From the NCBI RefSeq assembly GCF_036373705.1, contig NC_089868.1, positions 12,649,020-12,713,019 of the forward strand: DNA of 64,000 bases. Reading direction: 5' to 3'. Under the pieces are notes generated by a model, which was not told the origin of the DNA, did no database searches, and was given only the letters and a program-made list of their open reading frames with translations. Source of the stretch: Amia ocellicauda. Its lineage: Eukaryota > Chordata > Actinopteri > Amiiformes > Amiidae. Both the position numbers and the translations under genes were made by a program. How positions within the stretch are numbered: the stretch's first letter is position 1; each line of letters opens with the position of its first letter. Positions 1 to 14,879 of this stretch are shown piece after piece.

Positions 1-605
1 CTCTTCTTTTGAGAATTTAGGAGGGCGAGTTTGTATTAGGATTAGGGGGATGCTTTTGTAGTTTTTAGGATTAGTTAGAGCAGACATAACTTTTATCTTT
101 TAGGAACAGTTTTTATATTTCATTTTAGAGCCCAGTGAATTTAAGGCTGTTTAGAATAGAATCATAATTTGGTTCTCCCTGGATATATCTATACCATTCA
201 TAGAGTATCCTTGCCTTGTCTCTGAAAGTGAATACTGTCATCAATAAATTCTGTTCACATGCCCGGCACACAGACAACAGGGTAAAGTGTAAAGTGTGTC
301 GAAGCTGCATGTGGAGAGCGTACATTTAGATGGTGTTTGAGGTCCCTTCTCATTAAGTACTAGGCGTGCCGTAGTCGGCTCATTAGTGCACGGGTGCCAT
401 CTCCAGCTGTAGACCCGGTGACATACCTTTATCATACAAAATGGTATGGCACAAATCACAACGGACAGGAGAAGGGAGAGAGAAAGTGGGGGAGGTCTAA
501 GTGAGGTGCAGAGGGGTGTGTTTCAGGGAGAGGGAGTGGGTGAGAGAGAAATAAACGTACTCAGATCTTTCATTTGAAACATTTAGTTAATAGTTTATGC
601 TCTGC

Positions 606-1350
606 CTTACAAAAGTATTCAGACCCTCTCACAGTATTCACATTTTGTGGCTTTAAAGCTTGCAGTCAGAACACTTTGAAGTAGGCATTAATGTGTGTTA
701 TATACACAGTCTTCTCCACACATTCAAAGCAAAAATAGAAATAAGTAGAGACTTCATATAAAAATAAATCAGGATTGCACAAGTATTCTAATTATTCTAA
801 GTATTCTAAATTAATTTAGATGGCCATAAGAAGCCACATAATTAGTTATTGGCATCTGTCTGTGTGCAAATTGTAGTTCTCATGATGTCAGAATACAAAC
901 CCCTGTCTCTGTGAGGTTCCTCAGTCAGGAAATAAATTTTAAGTCTCAACCATAAAGGCAAGGCAAGTCAGGGATAAAATAATTTTAAATCATCAAGAAA
1001 TGGAAGGTGCATTGTACCACCTAGCCACTGTCTAGATCAGACCATCCCTTTAAACTGAGCAGCTGGGCAAGGAGGAAACTGGTGAGGGATGTAACTTTGA
1101 GGGTAAAGACAGTTTTGAAAGAACTACAGAGTTCAATGGCTGAGATAAATGAAAAAAATGTGAATCAGTCAACAATATCCAGAACACTTCACAAAAACTA
1201 GCCTGTATTGTAGGCCTTATCTTACTCTTATGTCTTCAGTTTGAGCATTAAAGTGTTGGATACAATAATGTTTATGAATCATTTTGTAACTTCACAAAAT
1301 GGGACAGCATAGGAACGGTCTAAACACGTTTGCAAGACACTGCATATAAG
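606..1350 (+). mobile_element. Degraded Tc1-like transposon
   Basis: The left edge reads like the known fish Tc1 end 'aagtattcagaccc' (about 615) and the right edge near 1325-1345 resembles its partner ('tttgcaagacactgcat'). Between them, 960-1150 keeps recognisable but frame-broken traces of the transposase N-terminus, such as the stretch matching 'caagtcagggac' and the helix-turn-helix segment ending in 'aagaaatgg'. No open frame survives. This is an old dead copy; identity rests on remembered family similarity. Confidence 0.6.
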
Positions 1351-1476
1351 TGAGTGAGTGAGACAGGAGGTACACAAGATGGTTGTGCTTTACAATTAAA
1401 ATAGTCTGTGAATATGTGCCGTGGGAGGTAGTGTCACGAGCAGGGCATGACTGGCCTTAATCACTTGATTATTTAA

Positions 1477-1576
1477 TTATTGATTGTTGGGGTTTTCCTT
1501 CTTGTGGCCACTCCCAGATACGCAACCTGAAAAAATAAATCTTGTAAATCGCCCTGGATAAGGGCGTCTTCCAAGA

Positions 1577-1632
<56 letters not shown>
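1477..1632. repeat. SINE-like tail ending in an (ATA)n microsatellite
   Basis: The stretch 1550-1575 ('cgccctggataagggcg') is the tail motif seen in many fish tRNA-derived SINEs, and it runs directly into about 56 bp of ATA repeat (1577-1632). A similar fragment in inverse orientation lies at about 63655-63700. The poly-leucine reading frame across the repeat on the minus strand is an artefact of it. Confidence 0.55.
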
Positions 1633-1634
<2 letters not shown>

Positions 1635-3799
1635 GATGAGACATTATTATTTCAATTTGCACAATAATAACTACTTCTGTCAAGGGACATTACCTACTTC
1701 GATTTCCTTGTGATTCCTGGTCAGTCAGCGTGGTGCCAGTCCGGGTTTTGCCTGGCCCAAACAGCTACCGTCCTTGGAGGGTCTATAGATTAAGCACGTT
1801 CTGCAGCAGGCATCTCACCAGGGGCAATTCGAGAATTTTGAAAATTGCGGGGGCCATAAGGGGGAAATGAGTCCATCCCTGAGCATTTGTTCAGTGCAAG
1901 AGGGAATGGTATTAGTGAACAAAATAGGGTCCCCTTAATGTGCAAAAATAAAGAATATGCCTCATTGGACAGAATGGGTACACAACCCCCCCAAAATCAC
2001 TGGAATGCATCTTTAAGAAGCCCCTTTTAACCCATTAGCTAAAGTTTCTGCTTCACTGACAATTAGTTGAGAAAACCAGAGCTTGCTAGGGTTACCAAAC
2101 CTGAACTTCCAATAAAGAGGACACTTCAAAAGGTGGGAGTGGCAGTGGGGGGGCTGGAGCTAAGTGTTATGACCTCAAAAAATCTCATCTCATCTCAACC
2201 TATCTTTTCCTTTTGTAAACTGTTAACACCCCAGCTAAATAAAACGTTCCTTATTGGTTGTTGAAGTCTTTACAGACGTAAGTCATTTATTAATAACCAA
2301 TAGTTGTTCATAAAACCATGACATCAGTGAACACTATCACCTTAAACATCATCATTCATACATGATGGAATGGTAGCATTGCAGGAGTGGAAGGGTTAAA
2401 CAGGCACCCGGGAACTGAAGTGTTGGAAAAAGATCAAGGAAATCTCAGACATTTTTAGATCCAGCTGGACGGAGATTAAAGGACTGAAAAGTCTGTTAAA
2501 TACTGGTAACCCAAAGATAGTGTAGTTTAACTATCACCATTGAGTAAATTGTCAGTGTTATAGCAGGAATAAAATTCAGGATAGCAAGAGTATTTAAATG
2601 ATCGATTTACCATAAACTGTATTGTCTTGAAAGTAACCTGTAGTGTGTCAGTGGCTGTGTGCATGCGGAGCAGAGAGCAGAGCGCAACAGCAACTGTGTT
2701 AAACTCCTCTGTCTCGCCTGAATTCTTGCCAGGCAGTATACACACAAAAACGACAACTTTGGTAATATAAACTAATGTACTCGAATATGGACTCTGGAAA
2801 CTGACTATGAATTAAATGAAAAATGTGAAGTTAGTGCGGGCACTCATGGGGCCAATCAGATTTCAGCAGGGGCCAGTGCCCGTGTGGCCCACCCCCTGGC
2901 CCCGCCCCTGCATCTCACTTAACCATAAGTGGTTTGTGGTGTTGCCACTACCTGTCAAGACAGAAGTCCAGAATTTATCAACTGCTGCTGCATTATTGTG
3001 TCCTTGAAATTTAGTATTGTCATTTATTGTGGGCATAGGTCATTGAAGTCTACAGTGTATTTGTTTACAGTAAGGGGGAAAATAGTTTTTATATTAATAG
3101 CTTTTACTAGATCATTTAGTTATTATTTCTACCCCAGGCACCATGCTCCTGCCTCCAGGCCCCCGTGATCCCCTCGCCTGAGTAAGCCCCCCCGGATACA
3201 TTTTCACCCGACAGAAGGAGAGAGACGGAAAGGGAGACCAGGATTTGGGAGCAGCAGCGAAATCTATATATGGTTATTACCAGGTGGAAGAGGGCCTGGA
3301 GAGTGTGATTGAAGTCTACATCCACCTTCAGTCGGGTATATCATCGAAGGCTTTAGGCTGGTCCGGTCCAGGTATAGGAAAAGACACAAGCAGTCAGTGT
3401 ATCTGTTAATCAGTCTTATTTTTAAGGGACTGGGTCAGAGCATTGAGCTCAGCTGAGGCACAATTACGCACAGACAAGACTGGGACAGACCAGGATAGGA
3501 CACAGACATGCAGACACACAAACGTACACAGACATACGGACAGAAAGGCAAGACACAGTCAGATTCGGCCAGAGACAAAGAGCGATAAACAAGAACAAGA
3601 GGACACATGTAGGTACACAGATACAGATAGAGATGCATAGAGAACCAGAATGAGACCAAGACATAGAGACTGCTGCATGTATTTTTTGCATTTATAATTA
3701 AGTAGCAGACCCCTGTGCATCAAGGGGCTTCCTTAAACAATGCAGAGGATTTCCATGCCATCTTACAGAAATATTAATGAGAAGCTCAACAATATTGGA

Positions 3800-4242
3800 A
3801 CATAAAGTCTTATATACAGATGCCAGCCTGGATGGTCTAGGAGCAGTCTTGTCACAAGTTCAGGAAGGAATGGAGCACGTTATTGCCTACACAAGCTGCA
3901 GCCTGCACCCTCCCGAAAGGAATGATAAAAATGACAGCTCCAACTGTTGGTCCTAAAATGGCTTAAAGACTAAGGACTTTCTCTGCGGAGCTTCCTTCGT
4001 GGTGTACACAGACAACAATCCCCTAGTCCATCTAAGTACAGCCTGGCTGGGGGCAGTTGAGCAGAGGTGGATGACTCAATTATCCAACCATGATTTTGAA
4101 ATCAAATATTGTCCGGGCCGGAACAACCAGAACACCAACATTTTGTCTAGGTTGCCGGGAGAAGTGCTGTATGAGGGCTTTGACCAAGTTCCAGATAACT
4201 GGAAGGCAAGTTTCTGTACTTCATTTGGAAAAATACCAAAAT
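3800..4242 (+). pseudogene. Ty3/Gypsy-type RNase H fragment (retrotransposon relic)
   Basis: The forward strand starts with the RNase H opening YTDAS (about 3811), followed by GLGAVLSQ, then a stop and frameshift near 3950. The open part, 3999-4242, holds VVYTDNNPL, the conserved WMTQLSNHDFEIKY stretch and the NTNILSRLP end that precedes the integrase linker in Gypsy polyproteins. Reverse transcriptase and integrase are not seen on either side, so this is an isolated internal piece. There are no LTRs next to it. Confidence 0.8.
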
Positions 4243-5132
4243 AAATATCAGACACCTTGGATATGTATTCCACTATTTGCCTCTCCATCTCAAAAGGAAA
4301 GATCTGTCTATTCTTAATGTATCCAAATTATGCCGTTCTTCCCTGTATGTCCTCTACATCTTTTTGCAATCTCGACATGTGACAACCAGTCCCAAATGTC
4401 ATGTGACAACTTGCCTCAACCAGACTGTTGTGCTAACTTTATGCTGACTACCTGACATGATGTGTCATAGCCTTCCTGTCATGGACACAAATAAATATGC
4501 CTCTGGGTTTTCCAAAAGTATTCAGTATTATCCATTATGAAAAAATGAGCAGGACTGGCATCTGTCTCTGGTGAATAAAACTGTACCAATAGCACCATCT
4601 GGTGATTTTGTTTATTTTTCTTTATAAGACTCTTCAAGCAATTAGTGAATGAAATTCTGCCACTGAAGAGTCACTTAGATAGAATTACTATCTGATGCAC
4701 TGTCCTAGCAGATCAAAAAATATATTTTAAATAAAATCAAATGTTGTATTTCTCTCTGCTGGTGTATGGTTAGTTGTCTTCATGAGAAAATTAACACAAT
4801 ATTGGTTTCTTTTTAAAGTCTTCTCCTGAATCACAGGACAATACAATCAGCTGGTAGGATCCAGCACATAGAAGCAGGTGTGCGGTTCAAGGAATACACA
4901 TATTGTGTCGACTGCAGACTGCCACACAGTCCCTGCTTCTCACTCCTAGGAGGGTTTTTGATTGGTGGTTTCAATTATTGGCACTAATTTCTAGTCTAGC
5001 AAATGAAACGCATAATAACCCACATTTTCACAGAGCAAATCAACCATTCTTGTTTATTAACTTTATTTCACTTTAATACATATGTTGAGCCAGGAATAAA
5101 ACCATCTCTTGTATTGACTGCACCATTATTTT

Positions 5133-5199
5133 ATTTTATTTATTTATTTATTTATTTATTTGTTTGTTTGTTTGTTTGTTTGTTTGTTTGTTTGTTTGG
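5133..5199. repeat. (TTTA)n(TTTG)n compound microsatellite
   Basis: About 30 bp of TTTA units run into about 36 bp of TTTG units and abut the left end of the fold-back element. The paralogous site near 29175 lacks it. Confidence 0.9.
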
Positions 5200-5200
5200 T

Positions 5201-6006
5201 CCTGGGTAGTAAGTGCTATTTCCTAATTGCTTATGCCTCAAAAGAATAGAAAATGGCTATTATTCCCCACAAACTTTGCTATTGTGACCAGGACAGTGAT
5301 ATTTTGAAATGTAATTATTTCCAATGAGAAAACGGGTGTTTCGTTCACATAAAGTCAGAAATAAATGACTCCAAAAGATTTAGAAGTCAGTCATTTTTTG
5401 AGATTTAGGATTATACTGTAAAGACCCTGTTCGCCCGTTTTCTCACTGGAAATTGTTACATTTAAAAATATGAAACTTTGAGAAAATGGGCGAATTTATG
5501 TCTTTACAGTATAATCGTAAATCTCGAAAAACGACTGAATTCTAAATTTATTGAAGTTATTTTTGTATTGCTTTAGTATAAATACATGTTAGTTTGGATT
5601 CATACATTGTTTTTTCCTGACTTTATGTGAACGAAAAGACGCAAATTTGCCCGTTTTGTCATTGGAAATAGTTACATTTCAAAATATGAAACTTTGACAA
5701 AACGGGCAAATTTGTGTCTTTGCAGTATAATCCTAAAACTCAAAAAATGAATGACTTCTAAATCTTTTGTAGTCATTTTTGTATTGCTTTAGTATAAATA
5801 CATGTTAGTTTGGATTCATATGTTGTTATTTTCTGACTTTATGTGAACGAAAAGACACAAATTTGCCCGTTTTCTCATTGGAAATAGTTACATTTCAAAA
5901 TATCACTGTCCTGGTCACAAAAGCAAAGTTTGTGGGGAATAATAGTAATTTTCTATTCTTTTGAGGCATAAGAAATTAGGAAATAACACTTACTACCCAG
6001 GAACAA
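5201..6006. mobile_element. Fold-back element with long inverted ends and an internal tandem repeat
   Basis: The first ~160 bases (from CCTGGGTAGTAAGTG) recur as a nearly perfect reverse complement at the right end (ending ACTTACTACCCAGG, about 5835-6005). The interior holds two tandem copies of a ~215-bp unit (about 5424-5640 and 5640-5850), and each unit itself contains a small inverted repeat around 'gcccgttttctcattgg'. No coding capacity is present. The duplicated locus at 29.2 kb lacks the element, so it probably inserted after the segmental duplication. The superfamily is not recognised. Confidence 0.8.
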
Positions 6007-6296
6007 AAATTGTATTACATAGTGTAATGAATTTATGAAAAGTAAATGCATGTGGAATGTCTTGTGAAGTAATTAGTTCCTGCTAAAGATGTTTACTGCT
6101 CACATGGTATCTAATTTCCTGTTACTAGTTTTTTTCTGCATTTCCTCAAAACCCTGATGATTGTCGGTTTATTAAATGATACTAAATCGGAGATACTGAG
6201 TGTGTTGCTGGTATCTTCTTCTCTACTTGTATCTCGCTGGCCTGCACCTCACTAATCCAGGTGTGTGTCTGTTTTCAGTTTTTACGAGTGTCTGAA

Positions 6297-6528
6297 TGTA
6301 ACCGGGGCTCATTCGTACTATAATGAGCCCGTTACAAAGTGACGTAACCCCTCGGTAAAAGTAGTACAGTGTTAAGCCTCCCACGGTAGGGGGCCCGGCC
6401 TTTTGGCATAGAGGGCTTAACGCTGTACTGCGCTGGAGCCGCTGCAGTGCGGAGCGCTCGGAGGAGCGCCGGTGGTGTGTGGCTCGAATCCCAGGGCGTG
6501 GAGCTCTGACCCGCATCAGCTACATGAA
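6297..6528 (+). mobile_element. SINE-like insert with hairpins and a tRNA-type B box
   Basis: Compared with the paralogous site (29490-29498), about 228 bp are inserted after 'tctgaa', flanked by a 4-bp TGAA repeat (6293-6296 and 6525-6528). The insert opens with a near-perfect hairpin (6298-6338), continues with a second long inverted repeat (arms near 6364-6384 and 6411-6431), and then a GC-rich segment containing GGCTCGAATCC (6481-6491), which fits the polymerase III B box. A looser A-box-like stretch sits near 6440-6465. It ends 2 bp from the stop codon of the copy 1 kinase, so it would lie in its 3' UTR. Confidence 0.6.
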
Positions 6529-6530
6529 GG

Positions 6531-10857
<4,327 letters not shown>

Positions 10858-10999
10858 CTTGTCTGCAAGCAGTTGCACCTGTTGGCCAAGAGATTCACTC
10901 TTGCCAGGTGGCTTCCACAATGTCAAGGGATGTGCACTGTCTGTGAGCTCTTCTCGATAATGAAGGCTTTGGCACAAGCAGAGCCGTTCAAGGTTCTGG

Positions 11000-11085
11000 A
11001 GTCCCTGTGACGTCACAATGGGATGACGCGCGTGCCGTGCAAGCCAGCAAAGTATGTCTGTTTAATGTCTCCATGGTTACGGTTG
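11000..11085 (-). promoter_or_regulatory. CRE and RFX X-box upstream of kinase copy 1
   Basis: A perfect cAMP-response element TGACGTCA lies at 11008-11015, about 150 bp upstream of the start codon, and GTCTCCATGGTTAC at 11067-11080 fits the RFX X-box. Further TGACG-type and CpG-rich bases surround them. The motifs are seen directly; promoter activity is inferred. CREB/CREM and RFX sites together are common in testis and ciliary gene promoters. Confidence 0.5.
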
Positions 11086-11159
11086 ATTGCGCAGACCCTG
11101 CTTTATATACAAATATTAATGTACGCATATTTGTCATTCATGTTAATTAATTGCAGGCA

Positions 11160-12105
11160 ATGGAGAAAATGCATATACATATATATATATATATAAAATG
11201 ATCATTATTATGATGATGATGATGATTATTATTATTATTATTTGAAATGTATTGTTATGGAGGTTTGTTGCACTCAGTGCTTGTTATTGTGTGGAACCCA
11301 GTAGCAGCCCTTCCTGGTTATTAGCCAGTAGGACGTTAGTATTATGGGATGTCCCATGGCTGATTGCTCGCAGGTTCCCGGTCCGGACTGGGGCAAGAGC
11401 GGCACTTTGTACTCGTCAAGCACAGGTACTGGGTTTGTTTTCCTGATTTCTATAATTAAACAGCTAAACTGCGGATCGTCTGACCTGTGGACATATTTCA
11501 ACCTCGCGTCCAAAATATAAAAGTGCGCACACGAGCAGGCAGGGGGGCTGGGGGCTCACGGTGCCACAGCTTGTTCACCAGAAACTCCTCCATCAGGGCT
11601 GGAAGCGGCTGCTTTCAATGAGGTCGCATATTTGTAGCGGCGCACGAATAGAAAACGGCGCCTCAGCCGATACAATCACAGCTGCACCGAAACAGCTGGT
11701 TGACGAGAAAGCGCGCCTCGTCTGCAGTATAATGGCGGTTCAAATGGGATATTTCGCTGCTGTATGTGGTTGTGAAGCAAAGATGTGTTTGAGTCCAAAT
11801 CCGCCTGATTTCATGGATCGCATGGAGATTTTGAGGCGAGTTTATTGACTTCGAAATGAATTCCTCAATCCTCATTTTGCAGCATTAATTTTGAACAGAC
11901 AGTGATCAAGGGAAGTGTTAAGACTTGAATGTAATAAGACACGAAATGCTTGAAAGTTGATCTATCTGCCTACAGTAATCTTTAACACATTAAAACAATA
12001 CAAGTGGTCTGAAAGCGCTGTAATACTTATATGCACATCTATGTAAACGTTTTATTTTGCACTTTGTCAAATGAAAGTAATAAATATGTGTGTGTGTGTG
12101 TGTGT
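11160..12105. repeat. Simple repeats: (AT)n, (GAT)n, (ATT)n and (TG)n
   Basis: Short runs: TA at 11173-11195, GAT/ATT at 11208-11242, and TG at 12088-12105. Between them, 11250-11850 is moderately CpG-containing with a 95-codon frame on the plus strand (11561-11848) that I do not recognise and do not call as a gene. Confidence 0.7.
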
Positions 12106-12109
12106 TGGA

Positions 12110-14560
12110 GGTGTATCCCTGGTGTCTGGACCTTGACTATACCTTGACCAAGACATTTGCACCCTGGCAAAAAGTAATTGACTACCCGTGCCGTAAAACG
12201 TCAATTAACACGCCTGGCGTTTAATCCAAATAACTGCGAGGAGCCGCGGCGTCAATTAGACCAGCGTTTGTATTAATAATCATCAGTAAAGAGACACCGC
12301 GGACACACGCAGGGTAAGAAGAGCCTGGAAAGATAATAGACCAGGCTTTTATTGATTGAGTTATTATGATCCATTAATCATTTGCTTTCCAAAGATGCAA
12401 ACAAATCACATTCAGTGTATGGTGAAGTACACACTGGATTGGACACCAGATACCGGTGATTGTGTTAGCAGTGTAAGAGTCCATATACTGTGAACTGTCG
12501 CTAAATACACACAAAGCACCTCAACACGACTGTGGAAATACGCTTTAAACCCAGCCATCAACATTATACTTCATCAATGCATTGTTTATGTGGCAATGGA
12601 CACAATGTACAGCAATACAAACATACAGCAATATATGGGTCAATGACGTGACACATGCATTCTGGAGTCCCAAGCATATTACAAATATTAGATGTATTTA
12701 TTTGTTATTAAATAATATGTCTCAACACTCCTATCTTTATTCACTGATTGGAGTATTTTTCACGAGTATTTAAAATGTTAGGATCATCCAAAATGTCATA
12801 CTGTCCACACCTAAAATGAAAATTCAAAAACTACAATTACAAATTACAAAAACGAATTAAGAAAACTATAAAACCTTAGATCTAACAGTTGGACATAATT
12901 GTGTGAGTGTTTGCATTGTTGTATAAAAATATTGCAAAGACTCTTAATTTCATTTAATTTTTACATGAAAGATACTTTTGTCCCCATATTGGGATTTGTC
13001 ATTCCGGACAACAGACACTCAGGAGCATTTTTACATCATTGCATTTTGCTGGCCATGTGATGGACATTATCATTTAGAAGATGATGAAGGACCCCCAGGC
13101 TGTGCAGAAAGTTTAGTAAGTCTCTCCTAAAATGTTGATAATTTGACCTTTTCGATCACTGGTGCACTAGGGTACAAAATTCTGTGTCATACAGGGCAAC
13201 ACTTAAAAATCATTTATAATATAGTTTTTTGATATGTATATTTATTTGTGAAAGATGGCATTGAATAGTTGTAGGTCATAGTAATACATTTATATAAATT
13301 GTCAAGTAATTGCCTGATTCATAAGTTAAAACTTGTATTTTGTCATAGCAGGAAATGATCACTTTCTGTTATCTAACAATATCACTCATTATCTGGAGTG
13401 ACTTGCTTATACTTGTATTGTTTTTAGGAGTATTATTAAGCATGTAGGCATCACATTTACATTGTCATGTTGTTTAAATAACACAATGAAATATTTATAA
13501 CATTATTTCTGTAGTTTTAATGTACATATTTTGTGTGGATGTCCTTAAATAAGAAACAAGATGGCAACATGGTCATTATTGTTTTGTTTTAATTTATGTT
13601 TATGTCATGAAGTCATTTGCAAGTTTTAAGAGAATATAAAAATCCAAGATCAAAAATAGCATAATTCCTATATATTTAATATGGTATGATATCAAAATGT
13701 TCAATATACTTTTTAATCTGTTGAAATATTACTGAATTGACTTCATGTCATTAATGACTTAGAACATTGTTGTCCCAATTTGTTTTTACATCACAAATGT
13801 TTACATGTTTGTTGTATAACCTAAAAATACTTAATGTGCTGAAAATTATTAAGTTAATGTTTTGAAATCTTATGTTTTACTGCTATGGCTTTATCAAATA
13901 TGCCTTGAGTGGAAATGTATTGCTCACCTCTGATTATTTGCTGTTAATTTAAATAAATTATACATTTAGTAACTCTCACTCTCAGTTAAATATAGAATTA
14001 TTTTTTAACTACATCTTTGTTGCTGAGACTATCTTGAGATATCATCCCGTATGAAATCTCACAGTATGTCATTCTGAGTAACAATATCAGTCAGGTAGGA
14101 CAACACTGAATATTCTTGTAAAAATACAGAAGTCAGTAACAATAATGATATACTTTTTACTAGAAAGCATTTTTAGACATTTCCCAGCATTTTCCACTAT
14201 TCAGCGTTATGTTTTGAGTGACTAACTTCACAAAATGTGCCGCTGTCAATAGAAAAGCCCACATTTGTGAGATTAATTGTGTTTTTTGTTTTTTTCTGGG
14301 CTGAATATGTTTGTTGAGATACATATGAATACTCATAACTCACTCTATGCTGACAAAAAACTAAAGTCAAATAATTTGCAAATCTATCTATGTTATCCGG
14401 TATGACATTTTTGATACTAGAAATAATGATTTATAATACAAAAGTATACATTATTTTCAGAAATAAACCTTTGAAATATATGCATAACATTATAATGAAG
14501 AGCTTTAATTTGTATTTTAAACTGTTTTTTTTTTTTTACCATTTTAAAATCCTTATTCAT
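12110..14560. other. AT-rich intergenic DNA, nothing recognised
   Basis: This stretch has no reading frame of note, no gene-like exon and no repeat I can name. Base composition is strongly AT-rich. Confidence 0.6.
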
Positions 14561-14570
14561 CACTGACCCA

Positions 14571-14870
14571 TATATATATATATATATATATATATGAGTA
14601 AATGTCTATAATTTTAATGGTAGGTGTATTTTAACAGTGAGAGACTTATAATGCCTTGCGAATTTCCCTCATTAACATGCAAATCCATTTATAACTTTTT
14701 TGAAATGCATTTTTCTGGATTTTTTTGTTGTTATTCTGTCTCTCACTGTTAAAATACAACTACCATTAAAATTATAGACTGATCATTTCTTTGTCAGTGG
14801 GCAAACGTACAAAATCAGCAGGGGATCAAATACTTTTTTCCCCTCACTGTGTATATATATATGTATACAC
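14571..14870. mobile_element. Palindromic MITE derived from a Tc1-like transposon end
   Basis: The right half (14655-14850) matches the terminal region of the Tc1-like element at 32250-32455 ('aaaattatagactgatcatttc', 'ccctcactgt'). The left half (14600-14650) repeats part of it in inverse orientation ('tctataattttaatggtagg'), giving a fold-back structure without transposase. It is bordered by (TA)n at 14571-14595 and 14853-14862, as expected for TA-targeting elements. Confidence 0.75.
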
Positions 14871-14879
14871 AAACCTTTA

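Noticed and set aside
10858-11016. N-terminal extension of kinase copy 1 upstream of MGLKAIL
   Set aside because: The longer frame begins with GTG, not ATG, it spans the CRE, and the matching position in copy 3 has an in-frame stop four codons before its ATG.
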